Assembly (NCBI RefSeq): GCF_018736145.1
Contig: NZ_CP059997.1
Span: forward strand, 5,951,501-6,015,500
Direction of reading: 5' to 3'
DNA: 64,000 nucleotides
Source: Amycolatopsis sp. CA-230715
GTDB lineage: Bacteria; Actinomycetota; Actinomycetes; Mycobacteriales; Pseudonocardiaceae
Below are positions 18,205 to 26,642 of the stretch, in pieces. The notes under the pieces were generated by a model. The model saw only the letters and a program-made list of their open reading frames with translations. It was not told where the DNA came from and made no database searches. Position 1 is the stretch's first letter, and the number at the start of each line of letters is the position of its first letter. A program made the position numbers and the translations under genes.

Positions 18205-19062
18205 CTAGCTCTTCGGGAGTTCGGCGACCTGGTCCGGTGCGGGCGGGGTGATGTCCACCGGGCCGCCCCAGTCGGTGTAGCGGACGGTGATCATGGGCTT
18301 CGGGCCGTCGGCGGGGACGTTGTGCTGCTTGGCGGCCTTCTCGAGCGCGTCACCGGCGTCCATGAACAGCTTGACCGGCCGCTGCTCGCTGTCCAGCCAC
18401 AGCTCCATCGGCAGCTTCAGGTTCAGCGCCTGGATCCGCTTCTTCGCTTCGTCGGTGTAGGCGGCGCGCAGCTGCTCCGGCATGGTCGCGATCTGCTTGT
18501 CGAGGACCTTGGCGCCGTCGAGTTCGAGCTTGTAGTGCGTGGTCGCGGTGCCGTCGAGCTGGGCCTGGTCGCTGCCCGTCACGGTGCCGGCGTCGCGCAG
18601 CCGCTCGATGATCTTCGCCGGGGTGGTGTTGTCGGCGAGCTGCTTGAACATCGGGGTGAACAGCGCGGCGGGTGAGCTGGAGTCGTCGAGCGCGAACTTG
18701 GCCCACGGCTTGGCCATGCCGGGCGTCCGGCCCTGTTCCGGAAGCCTCATGTAGATCGCCTGGGTGAAGAGGCGGAACTCGGCCGCCGCGTCGCCCCCTT
18801 CCAGGACCACCGAAGTCGCCGGATCGGTCTCGGCCGTACGGCTCTCGCCGTGGCCCTTGCCCGTGTTCTTGGGGTCGCCGGTCACCTCGAAGCTGAACTT
18901 GACCGACTGCCCCTTGGCGATGGCGGCGGAACTGGCTTCGCCGAGGCTTTTGGCATCGGTGAAAGCCTTCTGCAGGCCAGGGTCCGGCGCGGCGGGGTTG
19001 CCGCAGGCGCCGAGTGCCACGGTCATGGCGACGCCGCCGACGAACAGCGCTGTCTTGCGCAT
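18205..19062 (-). CDS. Exported lipoprotein, LppX/LolA-like (paralogue 1 of 3)
   Basis: A 285-residue lipoprotein: signal peptide MRKTALFVGGVAMTVALGAC with lipobox LGAC (Cys20). The mature part begins with a helix-rich segment (LQKAFTDAKSLGEASSAAI), then beta-strand-type sequence with the shared landmarks KFSFEVTG, YMRLPE, KPWAKF, LDGTATTHYKLELDGAK, LPMELWLDSEQRPVK and VRYTDWGGPVDITPPAPDQVAEL. These landmarks recur in the lipoproteins at 21596 and 22663. The layout suggests a curved-sheet lipid-binding fold like LppX/LprG or LolA; ligand unknown. ATG 19062 is the only start that leaves a lipobox signal peptide. Confidence 0.85.
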   Translation of the reverse strand: MRKTALFVGGVAMTVALGACGNPAAPDPGLQKAFTDAKSLGEASSAAIAKGQSVKFSFEVTGDPKNTGKGHGESRTAETDPATSVVLEGGDAAAEFRLFTQAIYMRLPEQGRTPGMAKPWAKFALDDSSSPAALFTPMFKQLADNTTPAKIIERLRDAGTVTGSDQAQLDGTATTHYKLELDGAKVLDKQIATMPEQLRAAYTDEAKKRIQALNLKLPMELWLDSEQRPVKLFMDAGDALEKAAKQHNVPADGPKPMITVRYTDWGGPVDITPPAPDQVAELPKS

Positions 19063-19191
19063 CTGATTCCTCACTGTGCAACGGCGTGAATCGCCGCTCT
19101 CCGCCTGGTTAATACCGAAACGGGCACACCGCGTTTCCAGTACGAATGTCACGGTTCGGCGGCGATCCCGCGCTCGTGCCACGATGGGGAC

Positions 19192-20820
19192 ATGGATGCC
19201 GTGACCTCTGTTCCCACCCCGGTGAACGAACCAGTGCGTACCTACGCGCCCGGCTCTGACCAGCGAGAATCCCTGCGGAAGCGGATCGCGGAGCTGGCCG
19301 CCGAACAGCCGGAGCTGACCCAGGCGATCGACGGCGAGCACAGCCTCGCCGGCGGCGAGCGGTTCTCCGTGGTCATGCCGCACGCCCACGCGAACGAGAT
19401 CGGGGTGTCGGCGCAGGCGACCCCGGAGGACGTCGCGAAGGCCGTCGGCGCGGCGAAACGCGCGGCCCCCGGGTGGAGCGAGCTGCCGTTCGACGAGCGG
19501 GCGGCGGTCTTCCTGCGCGCCGCCGACCTGATCGCGGGCCCCTACCGCGACACCATCAACGCGGCGACGATGCTGGGGCAGTCGAAATCGGTGCAGCAGG
19601 CCGAGATCGACGCGGCCTGCGAGCTGATCGACTTCCTGCGCTTCAACGCGCACTACGCGCGCCGCATCCTCGCCGAGCAGCCGAACTCGGTGCCGGGCAC
19701 CTGGAACAGGATGGAGTACCGCCCGCTCGACGGGTTCGTCGTGGCGATCACCCCGTTCAACTTCACCGCGATCGCGGGCAACCTGCCGTCGGCGCCCGCG
19801 CTGCTCGGCAACACGGTGGTGTGGAAGCCGACGCCGACGCAGCAGCTCGCCGCGCACTACACGATGCGGGCGTTCGAAGAAGCGGGCCTGCCGCCGGGCG
19901 TGATCAACCTGGTGACCGGCGACGGGCACGCCGTCAGCGACGTCGCGCTCGCCGATCCCGGGTTCGCCGGGCTGCACTTCACCGGGTCCACCGCGACGTT
20001 CAAGCTGTTGTGGCGCCGGATCGCGGACAACCTCGACACCTACCGCGCCTACCCCCGGATCGTCGGGGAGACCGGCGGGAAGGACTTCGTCGTGGCGCAC
20101 CCGTCCGCGCGCGCCGACAAGCTCGTGCCCGCGCTCGTCCGCGGTGCTTTCGAGTACCAGGGCCAGAAATGCTCGGCCGCTTCGCGCGCGTACGTGCCAC
20201 GGTCCCTTTGGGACGGTGGAGTGCGCGAACAGCTCGCCGATCTCACCAGGACCGTGAAGTACGGCGACGTCTCGGATCTTTCGCTGTTCGGCGGTGCGGT
20301 GATCGACGCCCGCGCCTTCGCGAAACACCAGCGCCTACTGTCCAGTGTGGATGGTGACTCGGCGCTGGAGGTGCTGGTGGGCGGGCAGTGCGACGATTCG
20401 GTCGGCTACTTCGTCGAACCGACCGTGCTGGTGTCCGAAGATCCCGCGCACGAGGTGTTCGCCACCGAGTACTTCGGCCCGATCCTCGCCGTGCACGTCT
20501 ACGAAGACGCCGACTACGAACGGATCCTGAAGGTCGTCGACGAGTCTTCGCCGTACGCGCTGACCGGCGCGGTGTTCGCCGACGACCGGGTCGCGGTGCA
20601 GCAGGCGCACCGCGCGCTGCGGTACACCGCGGGCAACTTCTACGTCAACGACAAGCCGACCGGGTCGATCGTCGGGCAGCAGCCGTTCGGCGGCTCGCGT
20701 GCTTCGGGCACGAACGACAAGGCGGGGTCGATGTTCAACCTGCAGCGCTGGGTGAGCCCGCGGTCGATCAAGGAAACCTTCGACGCGCCAACGGAAATCG
20801 GCTACCCGCACATGAAGTGA
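19192..20820 (+). CDS. pruA: L-glutamate gamma-semialdehyde (1-pyrroline-5-carboxylate) dehydrogenase
   Basis: A 542-residue aldehyde dehydrogenase of the usual length. The catalytic Cys is in FEYQGQKCSAASRAYVP and the general-base Glu in RIVGETGGKDFVV; NAD-binding signatures include ITPFNFTAIAGNLPSAPALLGNTVVWKPTPTQ (only part is diagnostic). The C-terminus has GNFYVNDKPTGSIVGQQPFGGSRASGT. It oxidises glutamate semialdehyde to glutamate in proline catabolism. No proline dehydrogenase gene is adjacent. It is transcribed divergently from lipoprotein paralogue 1. Confidence 0.96.
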   Translation: MDAVTSVPTPVNEPVRTYAPGSDQRESLRKRIAELAAEQPELTQAIDGEHSLAGGERFSVVMPHAHANEIGVSAQATPEDVAKAVGAAKRAAPGWSELPFDERAAVFLRAADLIAGPYRDTINAATMLGQSKSVQQAEIDAACELIDFLRFNAHYARRILAEQPNSVPGTWNRMEYRPLDGFVVAITPFNFTAIAGNLPSAPALLGNTVVWKPTPTQQLAAHYTMRAFEEAGLPPGVINLVTGDGHAVSDVALADPGFAGLHFTGSTATFKLLWRRIADNLDTYRAYPRIVGETGGKDFVVAHPSARADKLVPALVRGAFEYQGQKCSAASRAYVPRSLWDGGVREQLADLTRTVKYGDVSDLSLFGGAVIDARAFAKHQRLLSSVDGDSALEVLVGGQCDDSVGYFVEPTVLVSEDPAHEVFATEYFGPILAVHVYEDADYERILKVVDESSPYALTGAVFADDRVAVQQAHRALRYTAGNFYVNDKPTGSIVGQQPFGGSRASGTNDKAGSMFNLQRWVSPRSIKETFDAPTEIGYPHMK

Positions 20821-20873
20821 CGGTCAGCGTTCGGGGTGGCAATTCGGTTGGTGCGGGCTTGTAGCGTGTGGGC

Positions 20874-21518
20874 ATGGAGCTCGGTGAGGTGTTCGCCGGA
20901 GTGCCGCGCGCGGGCGCGGTGGACGGCTGCACGTACTGCTACACGCGATCGGAACTGGCTCTGCTCGCCAGGGATCCCGCGCAAGCACCGGACGGCCTCG
21001 TCGTGCGCTTCGCGACCGAGGTCATCGACCACTTCGCGGAGGAGCACTACAGCCTGGTGTGGCGTGGCCTGGCGCCGAGGATCCTCGGTTTGCTGGAGGC
21101 GTCACCGGACGTGCTCATGCTGCGCGGCTTGGCCTTCGCCCGCTTCTCCACCTGGCCCGAGGTGGAGCGGACCGCGGTGCGCGAGGCGCTGCGCGCGACG
21201 CTGGCGCGCGCCGTCACCGGTGGCAGGCACGGGAGCGTCGTGGCGGAACTGGTCTGCGCCGCCGCCCACGTGGACCACGACCTGACACCGTGGCTGAGCT
21301 ACCTGGACACGCTGACCGGCGGTGCCGCGGATGCCGGTCTCGCTCGACTGGCCCGGTACTGGGCCGAGTCGCTCGCCCGCGGCCACGAGCCGGATCTGTG
21401 GTGGCTCTCCGAGGACCCGGCCGCACCGATCCGCGATTGGCTCCACGCCGGCGTCTTGCACGAGCGCCTGTCCCGAATGGACGATCTGGACACCTGGATC
21501 GCCATCGAGGAGATGTGA
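20874..21518 (+). CDS. Hypothetical protein with a DGCTYCYT motif
   Basis: A 214-residue, probably soluble protein that I do not recognise. It begins MELGEVFAGVPRAGAVDGCTYCYTRSEL; the CxxC pair near residue 19 could bind metal or be redox-active. The body is alpha-helical by composition, rich in Leu, Ala, Trp and His (ELVCAAAHVDHDLTPWLSYLDTL, then HEPDLWWLSEDP). ATG 20874 is favoured; GTG 20868 lies 6 nt upstream in frame. It is 53 nt after pruA and may be co-transcribed. A strong hairpin follows. Confidence 0.7.
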   Translation: MELGEVFAGVPRAGAVDGCTYCYTRSELALLARDPAQAPDGLVVRFATEVIDHFAEEHYSLVWRGLAPRILGLLEASPDVLMLRGLAFARFSTWPEVERTAVREALRATLARAVTGGRHGSVVAELVCAAAHVDHDLTPWLSYLDTLTGGAADAGLARLARYWAESLARGHEPDLWWLSEDPAAPIRDWLHAGVLHERLSRMDDLDTWIAIEEM

Positions 21519-21550
21519 CCCGGCGAGGGTGAGCTTGTCCGCCGCGAAAC

Positions 21551-21583
21551 GGGGCCGTTTCCCGAGTGAACGGGAAACGGCCC
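21551..21583. terminator. Bidirectional stem-loop between convergent genes
   Basis: GGGCCGTTTCCCG pairs with CGGGAAACGGCCC over 13 bp around a short loop (GTGAA region). It lies between the stop at 21518 and the convergent lipoprotein stop at 21596 and can serve both. Confidence 0.75.
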
Positions 21584-21595
21584 TCGCGGGAATCG

Positions 21596-22462
21596 TCAGC
21601 GCTTCGGCAGTTCGCCGACCTCATCCGCGGGTGGTGCCTGCACGGCGACGTCCGCGGTGCCCCAGTCGCTGTACCTGATGGTCATCAGGCCGCCGATGTC
21701 GATGGAGCTGAGCTGCTCGGGGGTCGCGCCCGCGGCCAGCGCACCGGCCTTCACGGTCTCGCCGAGGTCCATGGTGATCTTGACCGGCAGCTGGTCGCCG
21801 TTGAGCCACAGCTCCATCGGGATCTTGCCGATCTTGTCCTTGATCTTCGCGAACTCCGCGGCGCTCTGCCCGCCGGGGAACTGCTTTTCCATCTTCGCCG
21901 GATCCAGCTCGACGGAGTAGTGGAAGGTGTCCTGCCCGTCGAGCTTCTCCGGCACGCCCTTGGTGATGGTGCCCGATTCCTGGACGACTTCGAGGGTCTT
22001 GCGCGGATCGCTCTGGTTGGCCTGGTTGCCTTCGCCGAGCATGGACTTCATGGCGGTCTCGTCGACCTTCGCCCACGGCTTCTTGGTCTTGAGCTTCTTG
22101 AGCGCCTCGGGCGGCAGCTTCACGTAGATCGTGCTGTTGTCGATCACGCGCATTTCCATGCTCTGCCCGAGCACCGACATGGTCATGGTGCCGGAGTTCT
22201 GGCCATCGGCGAACTTCATCGCGCCGGAGCCGGTGATCTTCTGACCGGCCGCGGTCATGTCCATCGTGAACTTCGCCGACGCGACCTGTGCCGCCTTGGC
22301 CGATGCGGCCTGCACCAGCGCCTTGGCGTCGGTGAACAACCCCTGGGCCTGCTTCTCCGCCGGTGCGGGAGCCGGGCCGGGTGCGGGCGCCGGCGCCTGC
22401 CCGCAGGCGGTCAGCACCGCGATCAGCGCGGCGCCCCCTGCCGCAAGAATCGTCTTACGCAT
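21596..22462 (-). CDS. Exported lipoprotein, LppX/LolA-like (paralogue 2 of 3)
   Basis: A 288-residue lipoprotein beginning MRKTILAAGGAALIAVLTACG (lipobox LTAC), followed by a Pro-Ala linker (APAPAPGPAPAPAEKQ). The mature domain matches paralogues 1 and 3 at landmarks LFTDAKALVQAASAKAA, SMEMRVIDNSTIYVKLP, KPWAKV, QSDPRKTLEVVQESG, LDGQDTFHYSVELDPAKM, IPMELWLNGDQLPVK and IRYSDWGTADVAVQAPPADEVGEL. It is closest to paralogue 3, its upstream neighbour. Probably an envelope lipid-binding or lipid-transfer protein; ligand unknown. Confidence 0.85.
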   Translation of the reverse strand: MRKTILAAGGAALIAVLTACGQAPAPAPGPAPAPAEKQAQGLFTDAKALVQAASAKAAQVASAKFTMDMTAAGQKITGSGAMKFADGQNSGTMTMSVLGQSMEMRVIDNSTIYVKLPPEALKKLKTKKPWAKVDETAMKSMLGEGNQANQSDPRKTLEVVQESGTITKGVPEKLDGQDTFHYSVELDPAKMEKQFPGGQSAAEFAKIKDKIGKIPMELWLNGDQLPVKITMDLGETVKAGALAAGATPEQLSSIDIGGLMTIRYSDWGTADVAVQAPPADEVGELPKR

Positions 22463-22620
22463 CCGAATCCCCCTTCTCGCGCCGTGCGCGGGAATGCGCG
22501 ACCTTCCGATGAGGTCTCGCTGGGGTCTATACGCCGCATGGCGGGCAAACGTTGCACTCCGGTCGGTCACGGTTGGGTGTCGACGCGGCCCGGTGCCGGA
22601 AAGAGCCCTGGAACGCGGAA

Positions 22621-22649
22621 GACGCCCCGCCGAAGCTCGGCGGGGCGTC
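22621..22649 (-). terminator. Stem-loop terminator downstream of lipoprotein paralogue 3
   Basis: GACGCCCCGCCGA and TCGGCGGGGCGTC form a perfect 13-bp stem with a 3-nt loop, 13 nt past the stop at 22663. It separates paralogues 3 and 2. Confidence 0.75.
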
Positions 22650-22662
22650 TCCGAACGCTCAC

Positions 22663-23550
22663 TCAGCGCGTCGGCTGAGGCATGTTCGGGATCTCCGGCA
22701 TCTTGAACTCGCCCACCTGGTCCGCGGGCGGGGCCTGCACGTTCACTTCGCCGCCCCAGTCCGTGTACTTCATGGTCATCTTGCCGCCCGCGTTGGCCAT
22801 CTCCGGCTTCTTGGCCTTCTCGGCCGCGGCCTTGAGCACGTTCGACATGTCCATCTCGATCTGCAGCGGGAGCTGGTCGTTGTTGAGCCACAGCTCCATC
22901 GGGACGGTGCCGGTCATCCCGGCGGTGGCCTCCTTGGGCAGTCCACCGGGCGCCGAGTCGGCCATCTTGGCCATGTCCAGCGTGATCGAGTAGTGCGTGG
23001 CCTCCTGGCCGTCGAGCTGGGTCTTCTCGCTCTTGTCGATCTTGCCGGCCTTCTGGACCTGGTCCAGGGTCTTGGACGGGTCGCTCTGCTTCGCCATCTG
23101 GTCGAAGCTGCCGCCGAGCATCTTCGAGAAGACGTCGTTGCCACCGGCGCCGATCTTGATCCACGGCTTGCCGCCGGTCATCGCCGCCGCGGCCGGGTCG
23201 CCGCCCTGGGGCATCTTCATGTACATGGTCTTGTCGATGAACCGCATCTCCATCTCACCGGTGGGGCCGTTCATCGTCATCGACATGGCGGTGTTGTCGC
23301 CGTCGTAGCGACCCTCGCCCTTCATGGTCATCTGCGCGCCCATGGCCGAGGTCTCCATGGAGAACTTGGACGTCTTCTTCTCGCCCGTCTTGGCGGAAGC
23401 CGCCTGCACCAGTTCCTGCGCGTTGCCGAACAGACCGGAAGCGTCACCACCCGCCGCCGGCGCACTGGCCTGGCCCCCCTCTTTGCCACCACAGGCGCTC
23501 AGCGCGATGACCAGCGCGAAACCGCCGGCCGCGAGTGCTGTCTTCCGCAT
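22663..23550 (-). CDS. Exported lipoprotein, LppX/LolA-like (paralogue 3 of 3)
   Basis: A 295-residue lipoprotein starting MRKTALAAGGFALVIALSAC (lipobox LSAC) with a Gly/Ala-rich linker. Shared family landmarks: LFGNAQELVQAASAKT, KFSMETS, MEMRFIDKTMYMKMP, KPWIKI, QSDPSKTLDQVQKAG, LDGQEATHYSITLDMAKM, VPMELWLNNDQLPLQ and MKYTDWGGEVNVQAPPADQVGEFKMP. It is unusually Met-rich (many KM, TM, SM pairs in residues 60-130), unlike the other two. The Met-rich strand region could be hydrophobic lining or a metal site. Function unknown. Confidence 0.85.
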   Translation of the reverse strand: MRKTALAAGGFALVIALSACGGKEGGQASAPAAGGDASGLFGNAQELVQAASAKTGEKKTSKFSMETSAMGAQMTMKGEGRYDGDNTAMSMTMNGPTGEMEMRFIDKTMYMKMPQGGDPAAAAMTGGKPWIKIGAGGNDVFSKMLGGSFDQMAKQSDPSKTLDQVQKAGKIDKSEKTQLDGQEATHYSITLDMAKMADSAPGGLPKEATAGMTGTVPMELWLNNDQLPLQIEMDMSNVLKAAAEKAKKPEMANAGGKMTMKYTDWGGEVNVQAPPADQVGEFKMPEIPNMPQPTR

Positions 23551-23678
23551 CGAAATGCCCTACTTCCTTCGTTGACTTCGGTTTCCCCCGTACCTGGACC
23601 CGTTCCGGTGCGAGCCGGTTGCGAGTCGGGCAAAGACTAGCGTCGCATGCGCCCCGGCACCCTTCAATTCGGGCAACT

Positions 23679-24689
23679 TCACAGCTCGGCGTGCCCGGAA
23701 CGCGACGCGAGGAGCCTGCGCAGCGATTCGAGCCTGCTCGCGCTCGCGGCGCCATCGGCGACCGCGGTGTCGAGCATGCAGTCCGGGTCCTCGGGCGGCC
23801 CGAGGTGGCCGCATCCGGACGGGCATTCCTCGGCGGGCTCGGCGAATTCCTCGAAGGACAGCACGATGTCGTCGGCCGTCACGTGCGCGAGGCCGAACGA
23901 GCGGACGCCGGGGGTGTCCACCACCCAGCCGCCGGTCGGCAGCGGCAGCGCGACGGCCGCGACCGACGTGTGCCTGCCCTTGCCGACCGCGCTGACCACG
24001 CCGGTGGCCAGATCGGCGTCCGGGACCAGCCGGTTCACCAAAGTCGACTTGCCGACACCGGAGTGGCCGACGAGCGCGGACACGTGGCCGGTCAGGCGTT
24101 CGGTGACCGCGTCGAGATCGGGCTGGTCGTGCCGGGTGACGATCGCGGGCACGTCGAGGTCCGCGTAACTGGCGAGCAGCTCGTCGGGACTCGCGAGATC
24201 GGCTTTCGTCAGGCACAGCACGGGCCGCAGCCCGCCCGCGAAACACGCGACGAGGCAGCGGTCGATGAACCCGGTGCGCGGTAGCGGGTCGGCGAGCGCG
24301 GTGACGATCAGCAACTGCTCGGCGTTGGCGACGACGATCCGCTCGTACGGGTCCGTGTCGTCCGCGGTGCGGCGGAGCACGCTGGTCCGCTCGTCGACGC
24401 GGACGATCCTGGCGAGGGTGTCCGGCTTGCCGCTGGTGTCGCCGACGATGCCGACGGTGTCGCCGACCACGATCGGGGTCCGGCCGAGCTCGCGCGCCCG
24501 CATCGCGGTGACCACGTGCGCGGGGTCGCGGTCGAGCGCGCACGTCCACCGCCCCCGGTCCACGCCGATGACCAGCGCGGACGCGGCGTCGGCGTGCTCG
24601 GGGCGCCGTTTGCTGCGTGGCCTGGTGCCGCGGCCGGGGCGCACGTGGACGTCGGACTCGTCCAGCTTGCGCCAGTCCCTGCCCGCCAA
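23679..24689 (-). CDS. rsgA: Small-subunit ribosome biogenesis GTPase RsgA
   Basis: A 336-residue circularly permuted GTPase. An N-terminal OB-fold region precedes the GTPase domain, in which the G4-like motif (LTKAD) comes before the P-loop GHSGVGKST and the G3 motif DTPG in VVDTPGVRSFGL. The C-terminal zinc-binding segment has ECPSGCGHLGPPEDPDCML. It assists late 30S maturation. The start is uncertain: TTG 24689 gives MAGRDWRKLDESDV, matching the family N-terminus. The next genes upstream are divergent. Confidence 0.95.
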   Translation of the reverse strand: MAGRDWRKLDESDVHVRPGRGTRPRSKRRPEHADAASALVIGVDRGRWTCALDRDPAHVVTAMRARELGRTPIVVGDTVGIVGDTSGKPDTLARIVRVDERTSVLRRTADDTDPYERIVVANAEQLLIVTALADPLPRTGFIDRCLVACFAGGLRPVLCLTKADLASPDELLASYADLDVPAIVTRHDQPDLDAVTERLTGHVSALVGHSGVGKSTLVNRLVPDADLATGVVSAVGKGRHTSVAAVALPLPTGGWVVDTPGVRSFGLAHVTADDIVLSFEEFAEPAEECPSGCGHLGPPEDPDCMLDTAVADGAASASRLESLRRLLASRSGHAEL

Positions 24690-24804
24690 CCCGCCACGCC
24701 CTTCCGCTCGCGTTCTGCCAGCATCGATGATCCCTCATGCCGGTCGCCGCCGGTGCGGCAGCCGTGTCACGATGAGTACCCACGCGCAGGAAAGGGGTTG
24801 GGCG

Positions 24805-25578
24805 ATGTGCGGGCGCTACGCCGCCACGAAGGACCCGGCCAAGCTGACCGGGGAGTTCGACGCGATCGACACCACGGAGGGCAAGGCGCGCGGCGCCGAC
24901 TACAACGTGGCGCCGACGAAGAACGTCGTCACCGTGGTTCAGCGGCATCCGCGTGACGAGGACGGCAAGGTGCTCGGCGACGAACCCGCGGTCCGCAGCC
25001 TCCGGATGATGCGCTGGGGCCTGGTCCCGTTCTGGGCCAAGGACGCCGCGGTGGGCAACAAGATGATCAACACCCGCGCCGAGACGGCCACCGAAAAGCC
25101 CGCGTTCCGCAAGGCGCTCGCGAAGCGCCGGTGCCTGGTTCCCGCCGACGGCTGGTTCGAATGGCGCCGCGACGGCAAGGAGAAGCAGCCCTTCTACATG
25201 ACCGGTCCCGGCGACCGGTCGCTGGCGTTCGCCGGGATCTGGGAGAGCTGGCGCGATCCCAAGGCGGAGGAGGGCGCGCCGCCGCTCATCACGTTCTCGG
25301 TGCTCACCACCGACGCCGTCGGCAAGCTCACCGAGGTGCACCACCGGATGCCGCTGATGATGCCGAAAAGCACCTGGCAGGCCTGGCTCGACCCGGACGC
25401 CGAGGAGGTCGGCGACCTGCTCACGCCCTCGCTGGACCTGGTCGACAGCATCGAACTGCGGCCGGTGTCCTCGAAGGTCAACAGCGTCCGCAACAACGGG
25501 GAGCAGCTGATCGAGCGGGTCGACCCCGCGGCGAAGCAGCTGGACGACGGGGCATTGTTCGACCTCCCGGCGTCATGA
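24805..25578 (+). CDS. SRAP domain protein (SOS response-associated peptidase, YedK/HMCES-like)
   Basis: A 257-residue protein starting MCGRYAAT, with the obligate Cys2 that, after Met removal, forms a thiazolidine crosslink with abasic sites in single-stranded DNA. Other SRAP landmarks are NVAPTKN, MINTRAET, PADGWFEWRRDGKEKQPF with the conserved Glu, and VHHRMPLMM with the catalytic His. It shields abasic lesions and can reverse the crosslink. AGGAAAGGGG precedes ATG 24805. The hydrolase gene begins within its stop (ATGA). Confidence 0.96.
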   Translation: MCGRYAATKDPAKLTGEFDAIDTTEGKARGADYNVAPTKNVVTVVQRHPRDEDGKVLGDEPAVRSLRMMRWGLVPFWAKDAAVGNKMINTRAETATEKPAFRKALAKRRCLVPADGWFEWRRDGKEKQPFYMTGPGDRSLAFAGIWESWRDPKAEEGAPPLITFSVLTTDAVGKLTEVHHRMPLMMPKSTWQAWLDPDAEEVGDLLTPSLDLVDSIELRPVSSKVNSVRNNGEQLIERVDPAAKQLDDGALFDLPAS

Positions 25579-26183
25579 CCCGCGTCGAGGTCGACACCCC
25601 GCACGGGCTCGCCCGCGTCGAACTGCACTGCGCCGACGAGGGCAGCGCGGTGCTGATGCTCGGGCACGGCGCGGGCGGCGGTGTCGGCGCGAAGGACCTC
25701 GTGGCCGTCACGCGCGCGGCGCAGGCCGTCGATGTGCACGTGGCGCTGGTCGAGCAGCCCTACCGCGTCGCGGGACGGCGTGCGCCCGCGCCGGCGAAGC
25801 AGCTCGACGCGGCGTGGCTGGCGGTGGCCGACGAGCTGGCAGGCCGGTTCGACGGCCTGCCGACGGTGTTCGGCGGCCGGTCCTCCGGCGCCAGGGTCGC
25901 GTGCCGCACGGCCTCGGCGGGGCAGGCGGTCGCCGTGCTGTGCCTGGCTTTCCCCGAGCACCCGCCGGGCAAGCCGGAAAAGTCGCGGCAGGAGGAACTG
26001 GACGCCGTCGAGGTGCCGGTGCTGGTCATCCAGGGCGAGTCCGACCCGTTCGGCAGGCCGTCGGCAGGCCCGCACCACGAGCTGGTGATGCTGCCCGGCA
26101 CCCACGCGCTGGACGCCGATCTGGACGGCGTGGCCCGAGCCGCCTCCGAATGGCTGGAACGAGTGTTAAGGCCGCTCGCCTGA
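25575..26183 (+). CDS. Alpha/beta-hydrolase family protein (KANL3/Tex30-like)
   Basis: A 202-residue compact alpha/beta hydrolase. The oxyanion loop is LMLGHGAGGG, the nucleophile elbow FGGRSSGAR (Ser near residue 105), the acid loop VIQGESDPFG and the catalytic His in LPGTHALDADL. This matches bacterial hydrolases related to dienelactone hydrolase and Tex30. Substrate unknown. ATG 25575 overlaps the SRAP gene stop, so the two are co-expressed. Confidence 0.88.
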   Translation: MTRVEVDTPHGLARVELHCADEGSAVLMLGHGAGGGVGAKDLVAVTRAAQAVDVHVALVEQPYRVAGRRAPAPAKQLDAAWLAVADELAGRFDGLPTVFGGRSSGARVACRTASAGQAVAVLCLAFPEHPPGKPEKSRQEELDAVEVPVLVIQGESDPFGRPSAGPHHELVMLPGTHALDADLDGVARAASEWLERVLRPLA

Positions 26184-26194
26184 GTCGCCGCCCG

Positions 26195-26218
26195 CGACGT
26201 TTAGCCCGCGAACTGCAC
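26195..26218 (+). repeat. Dispersed 24-nt repeat, copy 2
   Basis: Matches 9205-9228 at 22 of 24 positions (core TTTAGCCCGC) and starts 11 nt after a plus-strand stop codon, as copy 1 does relative to lpqB. Confidence 0.5.
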
Positions 26219-26231
26219 CCAGCCGCCTCGG

Positions 26232-26642
26232 CTACGGCTGCATCGTGCAAACGCGGTAGCCGTCTTTGTACTGGCGGACTTCCACGTGCTGGCTGGCGGT
26301 TTGGCGGCCGGTGGGGGTTTGCGCGGAACCGGTCATCGTGGTGCTGAACACGTGGTCACCCGAGTTGTCGACGACGACGGATTCGACGTCGACGGGGTGG
26401 TCTCGCATCGACGCGACGGTCACCCGCCGCTGGTCCGGGCTCTGCGCGAGCAGATTGCTCGTCGAGGTGTACAGGTCACCGCACGACTTGCCGAGCAGTC
26501 CCCGCAGTTCGCCGCCGTTGCGCAGGGCGATGTAGTCGCGCACGGTCTGTTCGACCGCGGCGGACCCGGGTGCCGCCTGCGTTCCGCAGGCGCCGAGAAC
26601 GGCGAGCGCGAAGAGCGCCGGGATCCAGCGACGGGCTCGCAT
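26232..26642 (-). CDS. Small secreted lipoprotein
   Basis: A 136-residue lipoprotein: MRARRWIPALFALAVLGACG with lipobox LGAC. The mature domain (about 115 residues, AVEQTVRDYIALRNGGELRGLLGKSCGDLYTSTSN...) looks like a small NTF2/cystatin-type fold common in actinobacterial lipoproteins. Two further cysteines (SCGDLY and RVCTMQP) may form a disulfide. It starts within the stop of the upstream secreted-protein gene (TGATG), so the two are coupled. Function unknown. Confidence 0.75.
   Translation of the reverse strand: MRARRWIPALFALAVLGACGTQAAPGSAAVEQTVRDYIALRNGGELRGLLGKSCGDLYTSTSNLLAQSPDQRRVTVASMRDHPVDVESVVVDNSGDHVFSTTMTGSAQTPTGRQTASQHVEVRQYKDGYRVCTMQP

Noticed and set aside
22501..22662. A plus-strand start in the gap between lipoprotein genes
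   Set aside because: The candidate frames only mirror the neighbouring minus-strand genes; the region is explained by a promoter and a terminator hairpin.
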